64,000 bases of DNA, from assembly GCA_045616665.1 (NCBI GenBank), contig JAZLHE010000057.1, forward strand, positions 1 to 64,000, read 5' to 3'. Origin of the DNA: RUG11690 sp045616665 (GTDB taxonomy: Bacteria; Bacteroidota; Bacteroidia; Bacteroidales; WCHB1-69). The stretch's first letter is position 1. Every line of letters begins with the position of its first letter. A model generated the notes under the pieces. That model was not told the origin of the DNA and did not search any database. It saw only the letters and a program-made list of their open reading frames with translations. Below, piece by piece: positions 25,345-34,857 of this stretch. A program made the translations under genes and the position numbers.

Positions 25345-26604
25345 TTATCTTACTTTTAATGTTACTACTGTCAAAACTGCCAACATAATGCCAATGACGA
25401 TGAATCGTTGGACGATTTTGGCTTCGTGAAGGCCTTTTTTCTGATAATGATGATGAATAGGCGTCATCAGGAAAATGCGGCGGCCTTCGCCATATTTCTT
25501 TTTGGTATATTTGAAATAACTAACCTGGATGATGACGGACAAAGATTCAACCAAATATAGTCCGCACAAAATAGGCAGTAATAATTCTTTTCTAATAATG
25601 ATGCACGATACGGCGATGATGCCGCCCAAGGTTAAACTTCCGGTGTCACCCATAAATACCTGTGCGGGAAAGCAGTTCCACCAATAGAAACCGATGCAGG
25701 CGCCGATGAGTGCGGCAATGAAAACAACCAGTTCGCCAATATTTGGGATGTACATAATGTTGAGGTAATCCGCAAAAATGGAGTTGCCGGAAACGTAGGC
25801 CAGGACGGCAATGCCTATGGCGATGACCGCTGCGGTGCCCACGGCCAATCCGTCCAAACCATCCGTAAGGTTTGCTCCATTGGATACGGCGGCAATGATA
25901 AAGATGATAATCGCAATGTAAACGATCATACCGACAATGCCCGATGAATCACCGATCCAATTGGTCAGCCAGGCATAGTCAAATTCGTTGTTTTTCACAA
26001 AGGGAATGGTGGTTTTGGTGGAGTGCTCGGCGGGACTGTTCGTGAAGGCCGTAGTGGTTCGGTTGACATTGTCGAATTTAAAGACTTCGTTGGTTTCGAC
26101 ATATTGGCGTTCTGCCGTGCTTTTTTCCTTAATTACAACATCAGGATGAATGCACATAATCAATCCCACCACTAAACCTAAAATTAATTGACCCAGCAGT
26201 TTCTTTTTTCCGGAAAGGCCTTCTTTGTTTTTCCTGAAGACTTTAATATAATCATCAGTGAAGCCTATAAATCCTAACCACAGCGTGGTGAAAATCATCA
26301 GCAGGATATAAATGTTGTCTAATTTCGTTAATAAGAGAACAGGTATCAAAATGGAGGCAATGATGATGATTCCGCCCATTGTCGGCGTGCCTTTTTTCTG
26401 AATCTGACCTTCCAGACCCAAATCACGAATTGTTTCACCAATTTGCTTTTTTTGTAGCATTCTGATGACACTTTTGCCAATGATTAAAGAGATAAACAGC
26501 GATAATACGATGGCAAAGGCGGCTCGGAAGGAGATGTATTGAAATACGCCTGCTCCAGGAACGTGTAAATCGTTTTTTAACCAATCAAAAAAATAATATA
26601 GCAT
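25345..26604 (-). CDS. mraY: Phospho-N-acetylmuramoyl-pentapeptide transferase
   Basis: 419 aa, with about ten membrane spans. Active-site motifs include GFTDDYIK (about 113-120), NLTDGLDGL and the His-rich HHHYQKKG loop near the C-terminus. A periplasmic insertion of about 70 residues (around 155-225) makes it longer than the 360-residue E. coli protein, as usual in Bacteroidota. It makes lipid I from UDP-MurNAc-pentapeptide. In the dcw operon it sits 12 nt after murE and 2 nt before the murD-like gene. Confidence 0.96.
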   Translation of the reverse strand: MLYYFFDWLKNDLHVPGAGVFQYISFRAAFAIVLSLFISLIIGKSVIRMLQKKQIGETIRDLGLEGQIQKKGTPTMGGIIIIASILIPVLLLTKLDNIYILLMIFTTLWLGFIGFTDDYIKVFRKNKEGLSGKKKLLGQLILGLVVGLIMCIHPDVVIKEKSTAERQYVETNEVFKFDNVNRTTTAFTNSPAEHSTKTTIPFVKNNEFDYAWLTNWIGDSSGIVGMIVYIAIIIFIIAAVSNGANLTDGLDGLAVGTAAVIAIGIAVLAYVSGNSIFADYLNIMYIPNIGELVVFIAALIGACIGFYWWNCFPAQVFMGDTGSLTLGGIIAVSCIIIRKELLLPILCGLYLVESLSVIIQVSYFKYTKKKYGEGRRIFLMTPIHHHYQKKGLHEAKIVQRFIVIGIMLAVLTVVTLKVR

Positions 26605-26616
26605 AGTTGATGTATT

Positions 26617-28080
26617 TTAGATGTTGAAATTAGCTTTGATTTCTTCTGTGTCGTCAAAATGGTGTTTGACGTGATTGATTTCCTGATAGTTTTCGTGACC
26701 TTTACCGGCCACTAACAGCACGTCGCCAGCTTGCAAGAGCATACAGCCTGTCTTGATGGCTTCGCGGCGGTTTTCGATGACCAGAACTTTGCGTTTTTGG
26801 TCAGCCGTTACGCCTTGCTGCATATCATTGAGAATATCTTCGGGTTTTTCGGTTCGAGGATTATCAGAAGTTAGGATGACTTTGTCGCTGTATTCGCAGG
26901 CAATGGCTGCCATTTCGGGACGTTTGAGCTTGTCTCGGTCGCCGCCGCAGCCTACAACGGTGATAACCTGAACACTGTGCTGCGTAATATCACTGATGGT
27001 GGTCAAAACATTCTTGAGTGCGTCGGGTGTATGCGCGTAATCCACAATGGCTGATGCTCCTTCGTTGTTTCTTATCAACTGGAAACGACCCGCTGCACTG
27101 CCCAATCCGCTCATCTGCTGCAAAACTTCGTCGGTGTTCATACCCAGTAACACGGCCGTGCCATAGATGGCCAATAGATTGTATGCGTTGAATTTGCCGC
27201 AGAGGTTGAAGAAAACTTCCTTGCCGTTGATGGTCATCTGTAATCCGGTAAAGTCATTGTCTAATATGACGCCTTTGAAATCGGCTGCTTTTTGCAAACT
27301 GTAAGTGTGTACTTTGGCTTTGCAGTTTTGTACCATTACCAAACCGTTTTTGTCATCGAGATTGGTAAGGGCGAAAGCGTCTTCCGGCAGTTCGTCGAAG
27401 AACATCTTTTTGGCCTTGATATATTCGGCAAAGGTTTTATGGTAATCCAAATGGTCGTGGGTGATGTTGCTGAACAGTCCTCCCGTAAATTGCAAGCCCG
27501 CAATGCGGTGTTGGCAAATGGAGTGTGAACTCACTTCCATAAAGCAGTATTGGCAACCGGCTTCCACCATACGATGCAGCAATTCGTTGAGCTCTACGGC
27601 ATCTGGGGTGGTGTGTGTGGATGGGACAACCGTTTCTTCAATTCGATTTTCAATGGTTGAGAGCAGGCCGGTTGGAAATCCCATTTTTCTAAATAAACGA
27701 TACAAAAGTGTAACGGTCGTGGTTTTGCCATTGGTTCCGGTAATGCCTACCAAACGGAGTTTCTGACTGGGAAAATCGAAAAATGCACTGGCCAAATTAC
27801 CCAAGGCGATGTCACTGTTAGGTACTTGAATGTAAGTAACCTGGTCATTGATTTCTTCAGGAAGCTTTTCACAAACAATGATTTCTCCGCCTTGTTCTAT
27901 GACTTTGCCGATAAAATTGTGTCCGTCCACGCTTGTTCCACGCTGGGCGACAAACAAGGTGTCGGGATGTTCGGCATTGACTTTTCGCGAATCGAAAGTG
28001 ATGTGCTCAACAATGCGTTCAGCAGTTCCAATTAGTTCGTGAGGACCAATATGTTGTAGTAGAAATGATAAATTTTTCAC
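26617..28080 (-). CDS. murE: UDP-MurNAc-tripeptide synthetase, meso-DAP type
   Basis: 487 aa with all three Mur ligase domains. The ATP loop is GTNGKTTT (about 116-123), the central THTTPDA and EVSSHS motifs are present, and the C-terminal domain has DYAHTPDAL. DNPRTE near 408 is the signature that selects meso-diaminopimelate rather than lysine. It adds the third stem-peptide residue to UDP-MurNAc-dipeptide in the cytoplasm. It follows the PBP gene by 12 nt. Its intactness contrasts with the reduced murD-like gene two genes downstream. Confidence 0.96.
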   Translation of the reverse strand: MKNLSFLLQHIGPHELIGTAERIVEHITFDSRKVNAEHPDTLFVAQRGTSVDGHNFIGKVIEQGGEIIVCEKLPEEINDQVTYIQVPNSDIALGNLASAFFDFPSQKLRLVGITGTNGKTTTVTLLYRLFRKMGFPTGLLSTIENRIEETVVPSTHTTPDAVELNELLHRMVEAGCQYCFMEVSSHSICQHRIAGLQFTGGLFSNITHDHLDYHKTFAEYIKAKKMFFDELPEDAFALTNLDDKNGLVMVQNCKAKVHTYSLQKAADFKGVILDNDFTGLQMTINGKEVFFNLCGKFNAYNLLAIYGTAVLLGMNTDEVLQQMSGLGSAAGRFQLIRNNEGASAIVDYAHTPDALKNVLTTISDITQHSVQVITVVGCGGDRDKLKRPEMAAIACEYSDKVILTSDNPRTEKPEDILNDMQQGVTADQKRKVLVIENRREAIKTGCMLLQAGDVLLVAGKGHENYQEINHVKHHFDDTEEIKANFNI

Positions 28081-28092
28081 GGCAGATGTTTT

Positions 28093-30330
28093 TTAATGTT
28101 CCAAATACAGGGTCATTGTATTTGTGTTGATATCATATTCTTGGCGGCGGACCACACCATATCCGACGATTTTTACTTTATAGCCCGAACGCGTCAGTTC
28201 GCTGACGGCATCAGCGGCAATCATTTCTTCAACACAAGGATATTTATCCTTGCTGTTGAATTTTGGTTTTTTTATGATTACTTGATAATTGTCAGACCAT
28301 CCTGAAGTAATGTAAGGCGTCGTTATTTGCTCTTTGGCGTAGTTAATGCCCAACGATTCCATAATGAAAGCATACTGCTTGGCATTTACGACGTGTGTGC
28401 GCGGCAGTTGCGGACCCTTTTCGGTATTGATGTTTTGCAGTGCCGCGTAGTTGGTCGTGTTCATAATGTTTTTGGCGATGCGGGCAAAAACATCTACGGC
28501 GATGGAACTCTTGCGGGCAACATTATACATAAATACCAGACAGGTGTATTTCGGGTTTTCTGCAGGGAAATAGCCGCAGAAGGAAATGCTGTTTTTGCTG
28601 TAGTTGTAGGCGTGAATTTTTTCATCCCAAATGTCGCGCGTACCTGTTTTCCCGGCAAAATTGAAATTTGGATTACGGTAGTAGCGACCTGTACCGTGTT
28701 CTCCCGTAATAACGGCTTCCATATACGATTTTACCTTGTCAATGTTTTGTTGACTGCAGATTCGTTCATTGATTACTTCGGCTTTGAAACTTTTGAGCGT
28801 GTCTGTTTCGTGGGCTTTGGTGATGTATTTGACAAATAGCGGGGCGAGCATTTTGCCATTGTTGGCAATGGCATTGTAATACACCAAGGTCTGTATCGGC
28901 GTCATCGTGAAGCCGGCACCGTAACAAGTGTTGTAATAGGTGTGAAAGTCGCTGGCCTTGCGCTTGATGTTGGGTGCTTGAACTTTGCCCAGTTGAGTGG
29001 AAAAAGAGGTCGTGATGAACAATTGGTCAATTTTTTTCAAATAGGTCTGATAGCTGTCAATGCCGAAGGCATCGAAAATCATAGATGCTATGCCGACATT
29101 GGAAGAACGCTGAATAATGTCCACTGGTTTTCCTGTGGAAGGAGCGTCACCGTGGTGGTCGAATTTCGCATAGCGGAAAGTCTTGCTGCCGTCTTTGCTC
29201 TTGCGCTCAAACGTGTGGGCTAAAATCGGATAGACGTGGTCGTCATCTCCATTTTTCTGTTCAAGATAAGCCAAAGCCGAAGCAACTTTGAAAGTGGAAC
29301 CCGGTTCAACCATTTTATGTAGGGCATATTCATCACTTTCGGTGTACTGTGTTCCTTCAGCATTGGCTCTGCGAAGATTGCAGATGGCCTTTACCTCGCC
29401 CGTTTGCGTTTCCATTACGATGGCGCAACCCCATTCCGCATTTTGTTCAATTAATTTGGTCTGAAGTTCATTATGAACGATATTCTGGATTTCCAGATTC
29501 AGGGTAGTGTGAAGGTCATATCCGTCAATGGGTTCGACGCGTTCATCTAAAGGAAGTCGTGCCTTGTTGACATACAGGTATTTACGTGAACCTTCCACAC
29601 CGGCCAATTCTTTGTCGAAATAATATTCCATACCGTAGTTGCGGCCGTTGAGGTTCTTGCCAAGTGTTCTTTTGGCTAAATCTCCGTAAGGATTAATACG
29701 GACCGTACGGAATGTGTAATTAACGCAGCGATTGCACGGTCTTTCGGAAAACATTGGCAAATGGTTGATGAAAGCAGTGTCTTCCGAAGTAATCCAATGT
29801 CGTTCATTGCTTTCATTCGATTGCAAAATCAAGGCGTTTTTATGATTTGCCAAGGCAATCGTGAACTTGTTGTGATAATATTTTTCGTTGCGATTCGGAA
29901 ATTTATCTTTGAAATGATGATAAAATTCCGCACTTAATTTGTCGATAAGTTGATTAAGTGCTGTCGCAGAACGACTGTACAAAGTGTCTTTGCTGGCAAA
30001 GGTCCGTCCGTCTATGGTGAGGTCGAATACGGTTACATTGCTTACCAGTACCCGATTTTGATCGTCATAGATTTCTCCTCTGACGGGACGTACATTGTTG
30101 GCCACGACGTAGCAGTCGCAGTCTTCGTTTTGGGCAAGTGGGCTGTTTTCCCATCCTTCAACGGTTTTGTCCAAGCATTTGCTTGATTTGCCGGTATAGA
30201 GACCTCTTTGAAAAGTAATCAAATATAGTATTTTAAACAGACAAAGTATGCCCAGGACCATAATGATGAGTAAAATAACCCCCATTCTGGTCTTAGTTTG
30301 TTTATCCAGCATTTTGTCGTTATTCGGCAT
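28093..30330 (-). CDS. ftsI: Class B penicillin-binding protein (FtsI/PBP3-like)
   Basis: 745 aa. A single N-terminal membrane anchor (about 14-38) precedes a dimerisation module. The transpeptidase domain carries STFK (serine near 343), SSN (near 408) and KTGT (near 556), so it is catalytically complete. A C-terminal region of about 70 residues resembles a degenerate PASTA domain. The position between ftsL-like and murE in the dcw cluster identifies it as the septal transpeptidase working with FtsW. Its start overlaps the ftsL-like gene by 11 nt. Confidence 0.93.
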   Translation of the reverse strand: MPNNDKMLDKQTKTRMGVILLIIMVLGILCLFKILYLITFQRGLYTGKSSKCLDKTVEGWENSPLAQNEDCDCYVVANNVRPVRGEIYDDQNRVLVSNVTVFDLTIDGRTFASKDTLYSRSATALNQLIDKLSAEFYHHFKDKFPNRNEKYYHNKFTIALANHKNALILQSNESNERHWITSEDTAFINHLPMFSERPCNRCVNYTFRTVRINPYGDLAKRTLGKNLNGRNYGMEYYFDKELAGVEGSRKYLYVNKARLPLDERVEPIDGYDLHTTLNLEIQNIVHNELQTKLIEQNAEWGCAIVMETQTGEVKAICNLRRANAEGTQYTESDEYALHKMVEPGSTFKVASALAYLEQKNGDDDHVYPILAHTFERKSKDGSKTFRYAKFDHHGDAPSTGKPVDIIQRSSNVGIASMIFDAFGIDSYQTYLKKIDQLFITTSFSTQLGKVQAPNIKRKASDFHTYYNTCYGAGFTMTPIQTLVYYNAIANNGKMLAPLFVKYITKAHETDTLKSFKAEVINERICSQQNIDKVKSYMEAVITGEHGTGRYYRNPNFNFAGKTGTRDIWDEKIHAYNYSKNSISFCGYFPAENPKYTCLVFMYNVARKSSIAVDVFARIAKNIMNTTNYAALQNINTEKGPQLPRTHVVNAKQYAFIMESLGINYAKEQITTPYITSGWSDNYQVIIKKPKFNSKDKYPCVEEMIAADAVSELTRSGYKVKIVGYGVVRRQEYDINTNTMTLYLEH

Positions 30331-30688
30331 CTTCGTCTAATTTTTCAACTACTATTTTATAAATATGTTTCTCGTTTTTTTCAAATCCCTTTTCATTCAA
30401 TAGGTTAATCAATTTCTGATTTTCATCATAGAGAATGTAGCGGTTGTTGTGTTTGAGTTGTCCGATGGTAAGTTTGTATTCGGTTTCCAACTCTTTTATT
30501 TTTTGTCTTTTATTGGCGATGGAGTGTTCGTTGATGACGACAAGCAACATTAAAATGAAGATATATAGGCAGAAAGGGTACCATTTCCTGGCACGCGAAT
30601 TAAACAGAAAATCACCGGAAAGCACTTGCTTCCACAGACTGTCTTTTTTCTGTCCTTTGTTTTCTTCTGTCTTTTGCGTCGTTATCAT
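30320..30688 (-). CDS. ftsL: FtsL-like division protein
   Basis: 122 aa. A charged cytoplasmic segment (1-35) is followed by one membrane span (about 36-53) and a coiled-coil periplasmic part (IANKRQKIKELETEYKL and following). This layout and the position between rsmH and the septal PBP match the poorly conserved Bacteroidota FtsL-like proteins. Such proteins scaffold FtsI/FtsW. Identification rests on topology and gene order rather than sequence motifs. Confidence 0.8.
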   Translation of the reverse strand: MITTQKTEENKGQKKDSLWKQVLSGDFLFNSRARKWYPFCLYIFILMLLVVINEHSIANKRQKIKELETEYKLTIGQLKHNNRYILYDENQKLINLLNEKGFEKNEKHIYKIVVEKLDEDAE

Positions 30689-30694
30689 AGATGA

Positions 30695-31594
30695 TCATAT
30701 TTTTTCTGCCACGCGTAATTTGGCACTTCTGGCTCTTGGGTTGATGGAGATTTCTTCTTCGTCTGGAATGATGGCTTTGTGGGTGAGAACCTTAAATGGT
30801 GTGATGGGATTTCCGAAAAAGTCTTTTTCCACTTCGCCTTCAAATTTTCCTGAACGCATAAAGTTTTTGACCAAGCGGTCTTCTAATGAATGATAGGCGA
30901 TGATGACTAATTTTCCGCCCGGGCGCAGACATTCTGCGGATTGGCTCAAAAATTCTTTCAAAACGGTCATTTCGTCGTTGACTTCAATTCTGATGGCCTG
31001 AAAAAGTTGGGACAGGATTTTGTTTTCTTTCCCTTTCGGTAGCAACGGTGTAATGGCTGCTACCAATTGTCCCGTGGTGGCGATTTCGTGTTTTTCCCTT
31101 TCGCTTACAATCTGCTGGGCCATTCGACGGCCGTTGTTCAATTCGCCGTAAGTGTAAAACAATTCGGCAAGTCTTTCCGGGGCATAGCCGTTGATGATTT
31201 CGCGTGCCGAAATACCTTTCTGCTTATTCATTCGCATATCTAATTCACCATCAAAACGATGGGAAAAACCACGTTCTGCCGTGTCGAATTGGTAGGAAGA
31301 AACGCCCAGGTCGGCCAAGATGCCGTCTGCTGGAATGCCATTATAATATTGTAAGAATTTTTTCAGATGCCGAAAATTATTCGGAACAAACTGGAAACGT
31401 TCGTCAGTGATGCTGTCTTTGAGAGCGTCCGGATCTTGATCGAAAGCGATAAGGCGACCTTGGGCGTCCAATGTTTCCAAAATTTTCCGAGAATGCCCGC
31501 CGCCGCCAAAGGTGACGTCAACGTAGGTACCGGAAGGGGTGGAAATAAGTTGTTCAATCGATTCTTTGAGGAGGACGGGATTATGGTAACTCAT
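30695..31594 (-). CDS. rsmH: 16S rRNA m4C1402 methyltransferase
   Basis: 299 aa. The start at 31594 (MSYHNPVLL) is preferred: it is the conserved N-terminus and is preceded by an AGGAGG site. The SAM motif FGGGGHS (about 34-40) and the closing NPRARSAKLR are typical. It methylates the exocyclic amine of C1402 in 16S rRNA. It overlaps mraZ by 14 nt. Confidence 0.96.
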   Translation of the reverse strand: MSYHNPVLLKESIEQLISTPSGTYVDVTFGGGGHSRKILETLDAQGRLIAFDQDPDALKDSITDERFQFVPNNFRHLKKFLQYYNGIPADGILADLGVSSYQFDTAERGFSHRFDGELDMRMNKQKGISAREIINGYAPERLAELFYTYGELNNGRRMAQQIVSEREKHEIATTGQLVAAITPLLPKGKENKILSQLFQAIRIEVNDEMTVLKEFLSQSAECLRPGGKLVIIAYHSLEDRLVKNFMRSGKFEGEVEKDFFGNPITPFKVLTHKAIIPDEEEISINPRARSAKLRVAEKI

Positions 31595-32069
31595 TGCCTT
31601 CCTCCTTTCGCGCAGAATTAAATTGGCCACTATGGATGGCTTCGTTCAGTTCGTTCAGTTCTTCAGGAGTCATGTCGAACTCTTTGTGGTATTCTTCGCT
31701 GTTCCACATTTCAATCTTCCCGTTATCTAACAACAGAACCACTTCCCGGTCAATATTATATAATTCCATGAAGGGCTTGGGGATGACGATGCGGTCTTGA
31801 GCGTCACATTCCACAAAGGTATTGCGCGTAAGAAATGCGTTACGGTATTTCTTGATGGCGATGATGTTTCTATCTAATGAGTTAAGATAGTCCATTTGAG
31901 CTTTGTAGGATTTCATGGTCCACAGCATAACGTGTTTGCCAAAGCCGGGTGTGACCACGAAATTCTTACGGTCATCTTCATCCAATGCCTTCAAAAGCGC
32001 GGTTGGCAACTTGATGCGCCCGTGCTTCTCTATGGCAACTTCCCAATAACCGTATTCAAATGGTGACAT
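31581..32069 (-). CDS. mraZ: MraZ transcriptional regulator
   Basis: 162 aa with two SpoVT/AbrB-like halves; the second has the typical CDAQDRIVIPKPF motif. The N-terminal half (GRIKLPTALLKAL) is more diverged, as is common in Bacteroidota, and the C-terminus is extended and acidic. MraZ binds TGGG-type repeats near its own promoter and controls the dcw operon. First gene of the cluster, with a promoter 27 nt upstream and repeated TGGRA boxes further up. Confidence 0.92.
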   Translation of the reverse strand: MSPFEYGYWEVAIEKHGRIKLPTALLKALDEDDRKNFVVTPGFGKHVMLWTMKSYKAQMDYLNSLDRNIIAIKKYRNAFLTRNTFVECDAQDRIVIPKPFMELYNIDREVVLLLDNGKIEMWNSEEYHKEFDMTPEELNELNEAIHSGQFNSARKEEGNELP

Positions 32070-32095
32070 ATTACTTTTTATGAATTTTTACACCG

Positions 32096-32103
32096 CAAAA
32101 ATA
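32096..32103 (-). promoter_or_regulatory. Promoter -7 element of the dcw cluster
   Basis: Minus-strand TATTTTTG, 27 nt before the mraZ ATG. No other clear promoter was seen between the genes of the cluster, which is tightly packed. Confidence 0.6.
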
Positions 32104-32188
32104 AACAATATTTGTTTTCAATTTCCACTATTCTGTATATTTTGTCAAAAAAAATGTCTTTTTAATTATAATTTACTGATAATCAATA

Positions 32189-32402
32189 TGGAAAAAAATG
32201 GAATAAATTAATTTTATTTTTAAGGAATGACTTAAAATATTGATTTTCAAACACTAAATCGTATGCGTTTGATTTGTGTATAAATAATTACAAATCAGTA
32301 AATTATAATAACTATTCAGAATTTGTTCCAAAATTTTCCACAATTTTTTGTTGATTTTTGGAGTTTTGTGGAAAAAAATGGAAGAAAATGGGAAAATTGG
32401 GA
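32189..32402. promoter_or_regulatory. Candidate MraZ boxes: TGGRA repeats at 10-bp spacing
   Basis: Plus strand: TGGAA at 32189 and 32199; then TGGAG 32359, TGGAA 32369, TGGAA 32379, TGGGA 32389 and TGGGA 32398. Minus strand: TGGAA at 32340-32336 and 32330-32326. Known MraZ operators are TGGG-type repeats 10 bp apart. The strongest cluster lies about 260 bp upstream of the promoter, further than in E. coli. Region 32070-32459 holds no gene. Confidence 0.45.
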
Positions 32403-32411
32403 CTTATCAAC

Positions 32412-32433
32412 AAAAAAACGACCCGAAGGTCGT
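32412..32433 (-). terminator. Terminator of mnmA
   Basis: On the minus strand ACGACC and GGTCGT (32418-32433) close a TTCG tetraloop and are followed by seven T. It lies 26 nt past the mnmA stop. Confidence 0.9.
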
Positions 32434-32459
32434 TAAGCTATGCACAGTCAAATGTTGAT

Positions 32460-33551
32460 TTAATAAATGATTCCTCCTCCGATGACCAAGCCGTCTTGGT
32501 AGAGTACGAGCGACTGACCCGGTGTGACGCCCCATACGGGATTTTCAAATGTCAATTTGATACTGAAGAGTTCGTCTTGACCTTCTTCGGTTTCAATTTG
32601 GATATTGGCGGGGGTGGCTGCGCTGCGATAGCGAATGCGGGCCAGGCAGTGAGGATTTTTTGAGATTTGCTCCCTGTCGGTGAGCTTGCATTGACGTGCC
32701 CGAACTTCTAATGCCTCGAGATCTTCCCGATCGCCTAAAGTTACAGTGTTCTTTTCGGCATCAATGTGAACTACGTATTTTGGAACGCCAAATGCTACTT
32801 TTAGTCCCTTTCGCTGTCCTATGGTGTAGTTGGGAAATCCTTCGTGTTGTCCTATCTTTTCGCCGGTGATGTCCAAAAAGTCGCCGGCTTGGCAGCGATC
32901 CTCGAAATCGCTGACGTGTTGGGCCAAGAATTGACGGTAGTCGTTGTCGGGGATAAAGCAGATTTCCTGGCTTTCTTCCTTTTTCGACAATCTCTCAAAG
33001 CCTCGTTGTGCCGCCATAGTCCTGACTTCTGTCTTGGTGAAGTCGCCTAAGGGAAAGATGGTGTGTTTGAGGTTGTCTTCTGTGAGCATCCATAAAAAGT
33101 AGGTCTGATCCTTGAGCGTATCTGCGGCGGTGGCCAAATACCAATGTCCGTTTAATTCCTTGACACGGGCATAGTGTCCCGTGGCGATATATTCGCAGCC
33201 AAGCTTTTGCGCCTGTTCCCATAAAAATCCCCACTTGATGGACGAATTGCATAAAACGCAAGGATTGGGCGTGCGTCCGTGCATATATTCGTCAATGAAA
33301 TTGTTGACGACGTGCTCTTTGAAAACTTGCCTGAAATCGGCGACGTGATGCTCAATGCCTAATTTGGCAGCCAAGTTGGCAGCTTCGCTGACGGCATCAA
33401 TGCTGCAGCAGCCGCTGGTGAGCTGACTGTCGTAGGTGCGGAATGTAACGCCAATCAGTTCGTAACCTTGTTCCAAGAGCAACATGGCAGCCACGCTGCT
33501 GTCAATTCCGCCACTCAGGGCCATTAATACTTTTCCTTTTATATGGGACAT
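32460..33551 (-). CDS. mnmA: tRNA 2-thiouridylase MnmA
   Basis: 363 aa. The start at 33551 (MSHIKGKVLMALSGG) gives the standard length; the 36 residues before it overlap the upstream spacer and azlD. The PP-loop SGGIDS is at 13-18, the catalytic Cys pair at Cys98 (NPCVLC) and Cys198 (EICFIPD), and a C-terminal beta-barrel follows. It thiolates U34 of tRNA-Lys, Glu and Gln, with sulfur that ultimately comes from a cysteine desulfurase such as SufS. It lies 14 nt after azlD but is functionally unrelated. Confidence 0.95.
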   Translation of the reverse strand: MSHIKGKVLMALSGGIDSSVAAMLLLEQGYELIGVTFRTYDSQLTSGCCSIDAVSEAANLAAKLGIEHHVADFRQVFKEHVVNNFIDEYMHGRTPNPCVLCNSSIKWGFLWEQAQKLGCEYIATGHYARVKELNGHWYLATAADTLKDQTYFLWMLTEDNLKHTIFPLGDFTKTEVRTMAAQRGFERLSKKEESQEICFIPDNDYRQFLAQHVSDFEDRCQAGDFLDITGEKIGQHEGFPNYTIGQRKGLKVAFGVPKYVVHIDAEKNTVTLGDREDLEALEVRARQCKLTDREQISKNPHCLARIRYRSAATPANIQIETEEGQDELFSIKLTFENPVWGVTPGQSLVLYQDGLVIGGGIIY

Positions 33552-33565
33552 ATTGCGATGTTTAA

Positions 33566-33895
33566 TCAGTGAAGAATATTTGAGCCGACAATCAGTTCGG
33601 TAAGTACGGCGGCGGCAACCGCCCCGATGGCTACGACCAGTAAATCTCTTTTCCGCCAAGACATGATGAGGGCTACCACGGTGGCGACTATGCCCGAAGT
33701 TAGACTAAGAGTTGAATAAATGACGTCGGGGAAGGTCATAGCGGATAAGACACAGAAGGGAATGTAGAACATAAAGTCCTTGAACCAGCGGTTTTCAATC
33801 TTCCGATGGAATAGGGCCATAGGCGTTACCCTGATAAGATAAGTGGTTATGGCCATTACCGCCAACATAATTCCTGCAGCACCAAAACTTATCAT
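33566..33895 (-). CDS. azlD: AzlD-family transporter small subunit
   Basis: 109 aa with about three membrane spans. The conserved start TYLIRVTPMALF and the later PFCVLSAMTFPDV segment are typical of AzlD. Together with AzlC it forms a branched-chain amino acid exporter in the inner membrane. Its ATG overlaps the azlC stop by 4 nt (ATGA). Confidence 0.88.
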   Translation of the reverse strand: MISFGAAGIMLAVMAITTYLIRVTPMALFHRKIENRWFKDFMFYIPFCVLSAMTFPDVIYSTLSLTSGIVATVVALIMSWRKRDLLVVAIGAVAAAVLTELIVGSNILH

Positions 33896-34809
33896 TTCAG
33901 CACCTCCTTTCTATTTTCTTCTTTTTCTTCCACACGCAAAAAGGTCGCACAAAGAGCTGCTGCGCCAACGGCTGAGATAATGAGTGACCATCCACCACCG
34001 TTTTGTGAAATCTGATTAATGAAAGGAACATATTTGAAAATACAGGAAATGGCTGCCGCAATGAGAACGGCGTAAAATATGTTCTTATTGGTGCGAGACG
34101 GTGGGACGATGATGGCAATAAACATGCAGTATAAGGCAATACCCATGCACGATTGAATCAGAGGTGGCATCAATTCTGCGGCAAAGGCCCCCAAAACCGT
34201 CCCCAACGTCCACCCGACAATGGGACAGGTCATCAGTCCGCCGAAAAACGGAAACGTGACATCGTCTTTTTCCATCGCTGCCAAGGCGAATATCTCGTCG
34301 GTAACGCTAAATGCCATAATGCAGCGCTTGTAGGTGGGCATCTTGTTGTCTATTTTCTGCGTGAGCGATAAACTCATCAGAAAATAACGGATGTTGACCA
34401 CCAGCGTAGTCATAGCCAGTTCAATGGCGGAAGCTCCACCCGCAATCATTCTAATACCGGCAAATTGTCCCGCCGATGCTAAATTGGTCAACGAAATGAA
34501 GACCGCCACCCACGGGTCAAATCCCATTTGTACGGCAACCAACCCAAATGTAAACGAAACGGGAACATACCCTAATCCAATGGATTTGCCTAAAAGCAAA
34601 CCTCTTACATAATCTCCGCGAGAAACACCTGTCGTGACCTTGGGTGAGTGCAATTGGGGCAGACGACGAACAATGGCAAGGTCGTGTACCATATTGTGGA
34701 GTCGTGCGTTGAGTTTATCCTGCTTCCACTTGATGGCGCGTACGGTAACTTTCCTGCGATGATTACGCTGGGAATGAAATTTCCGATATTTGTCAAGTTG
34801 TTCGTTCAC
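33892..34809 (-). CDS. azlC: AzlC-family branched-chain amino acid exporter, large subunit
   Basis: 305 aa. The AzlC fold begins near residue 63 (RGDYVRGLLLGKSIGLGYVP), with SAGQFAGIRM and FSVTDEIFAL further on. It carries an extra N-terminal stretch of about 60 strongly basic residues, absent from typical AzlC of about 240 aa. The promoter -7 element at 34850-34857 places transcription start just before this ATG, which supports translation of the extension. ATGA overlap with azlD. Confidence 0.88.
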   Translation of the reverse strand: MNEQLDKYRKFHSQRNHRRKVTVRAIKWKQDKLNARLHNMVHDLAIVRRLPQLHSPKVTTGVSRGDYVRGLLLGKSIGLGYVPVSFTFGLVAVQMGFDPWVAVFISLTNLASAGQFAGIRMIAGGASAIELAMTTLVVNIRYFLMSLSLTQKIDNKMPTYKRCIMAFSVTDEIFALAAMEKDDVTFPFFGGLMTCPIVGWTLGTVLGAFAAELMPPLIQSCMGIALYCMFIAIIVPPSRTNKNIFYAVLIAAAISCIFKYVPFINQISQNGGGWSLIISAVGAAALCATFLRVEEKEENRKEVLK

Positions 34810-34849
34810 AGGTGTTTATGAAATATTATCACGTTGAATTTTGAATTTG

Positions 34850-34857
34850 CAAAGATA
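34850..34857 (-). promoter_or_regulatory. Promoter -7 element of azlCD
   Basis: Minus-strand TATCTTTG, 41 nt before the azlC ATG. Confidence 0.6.
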
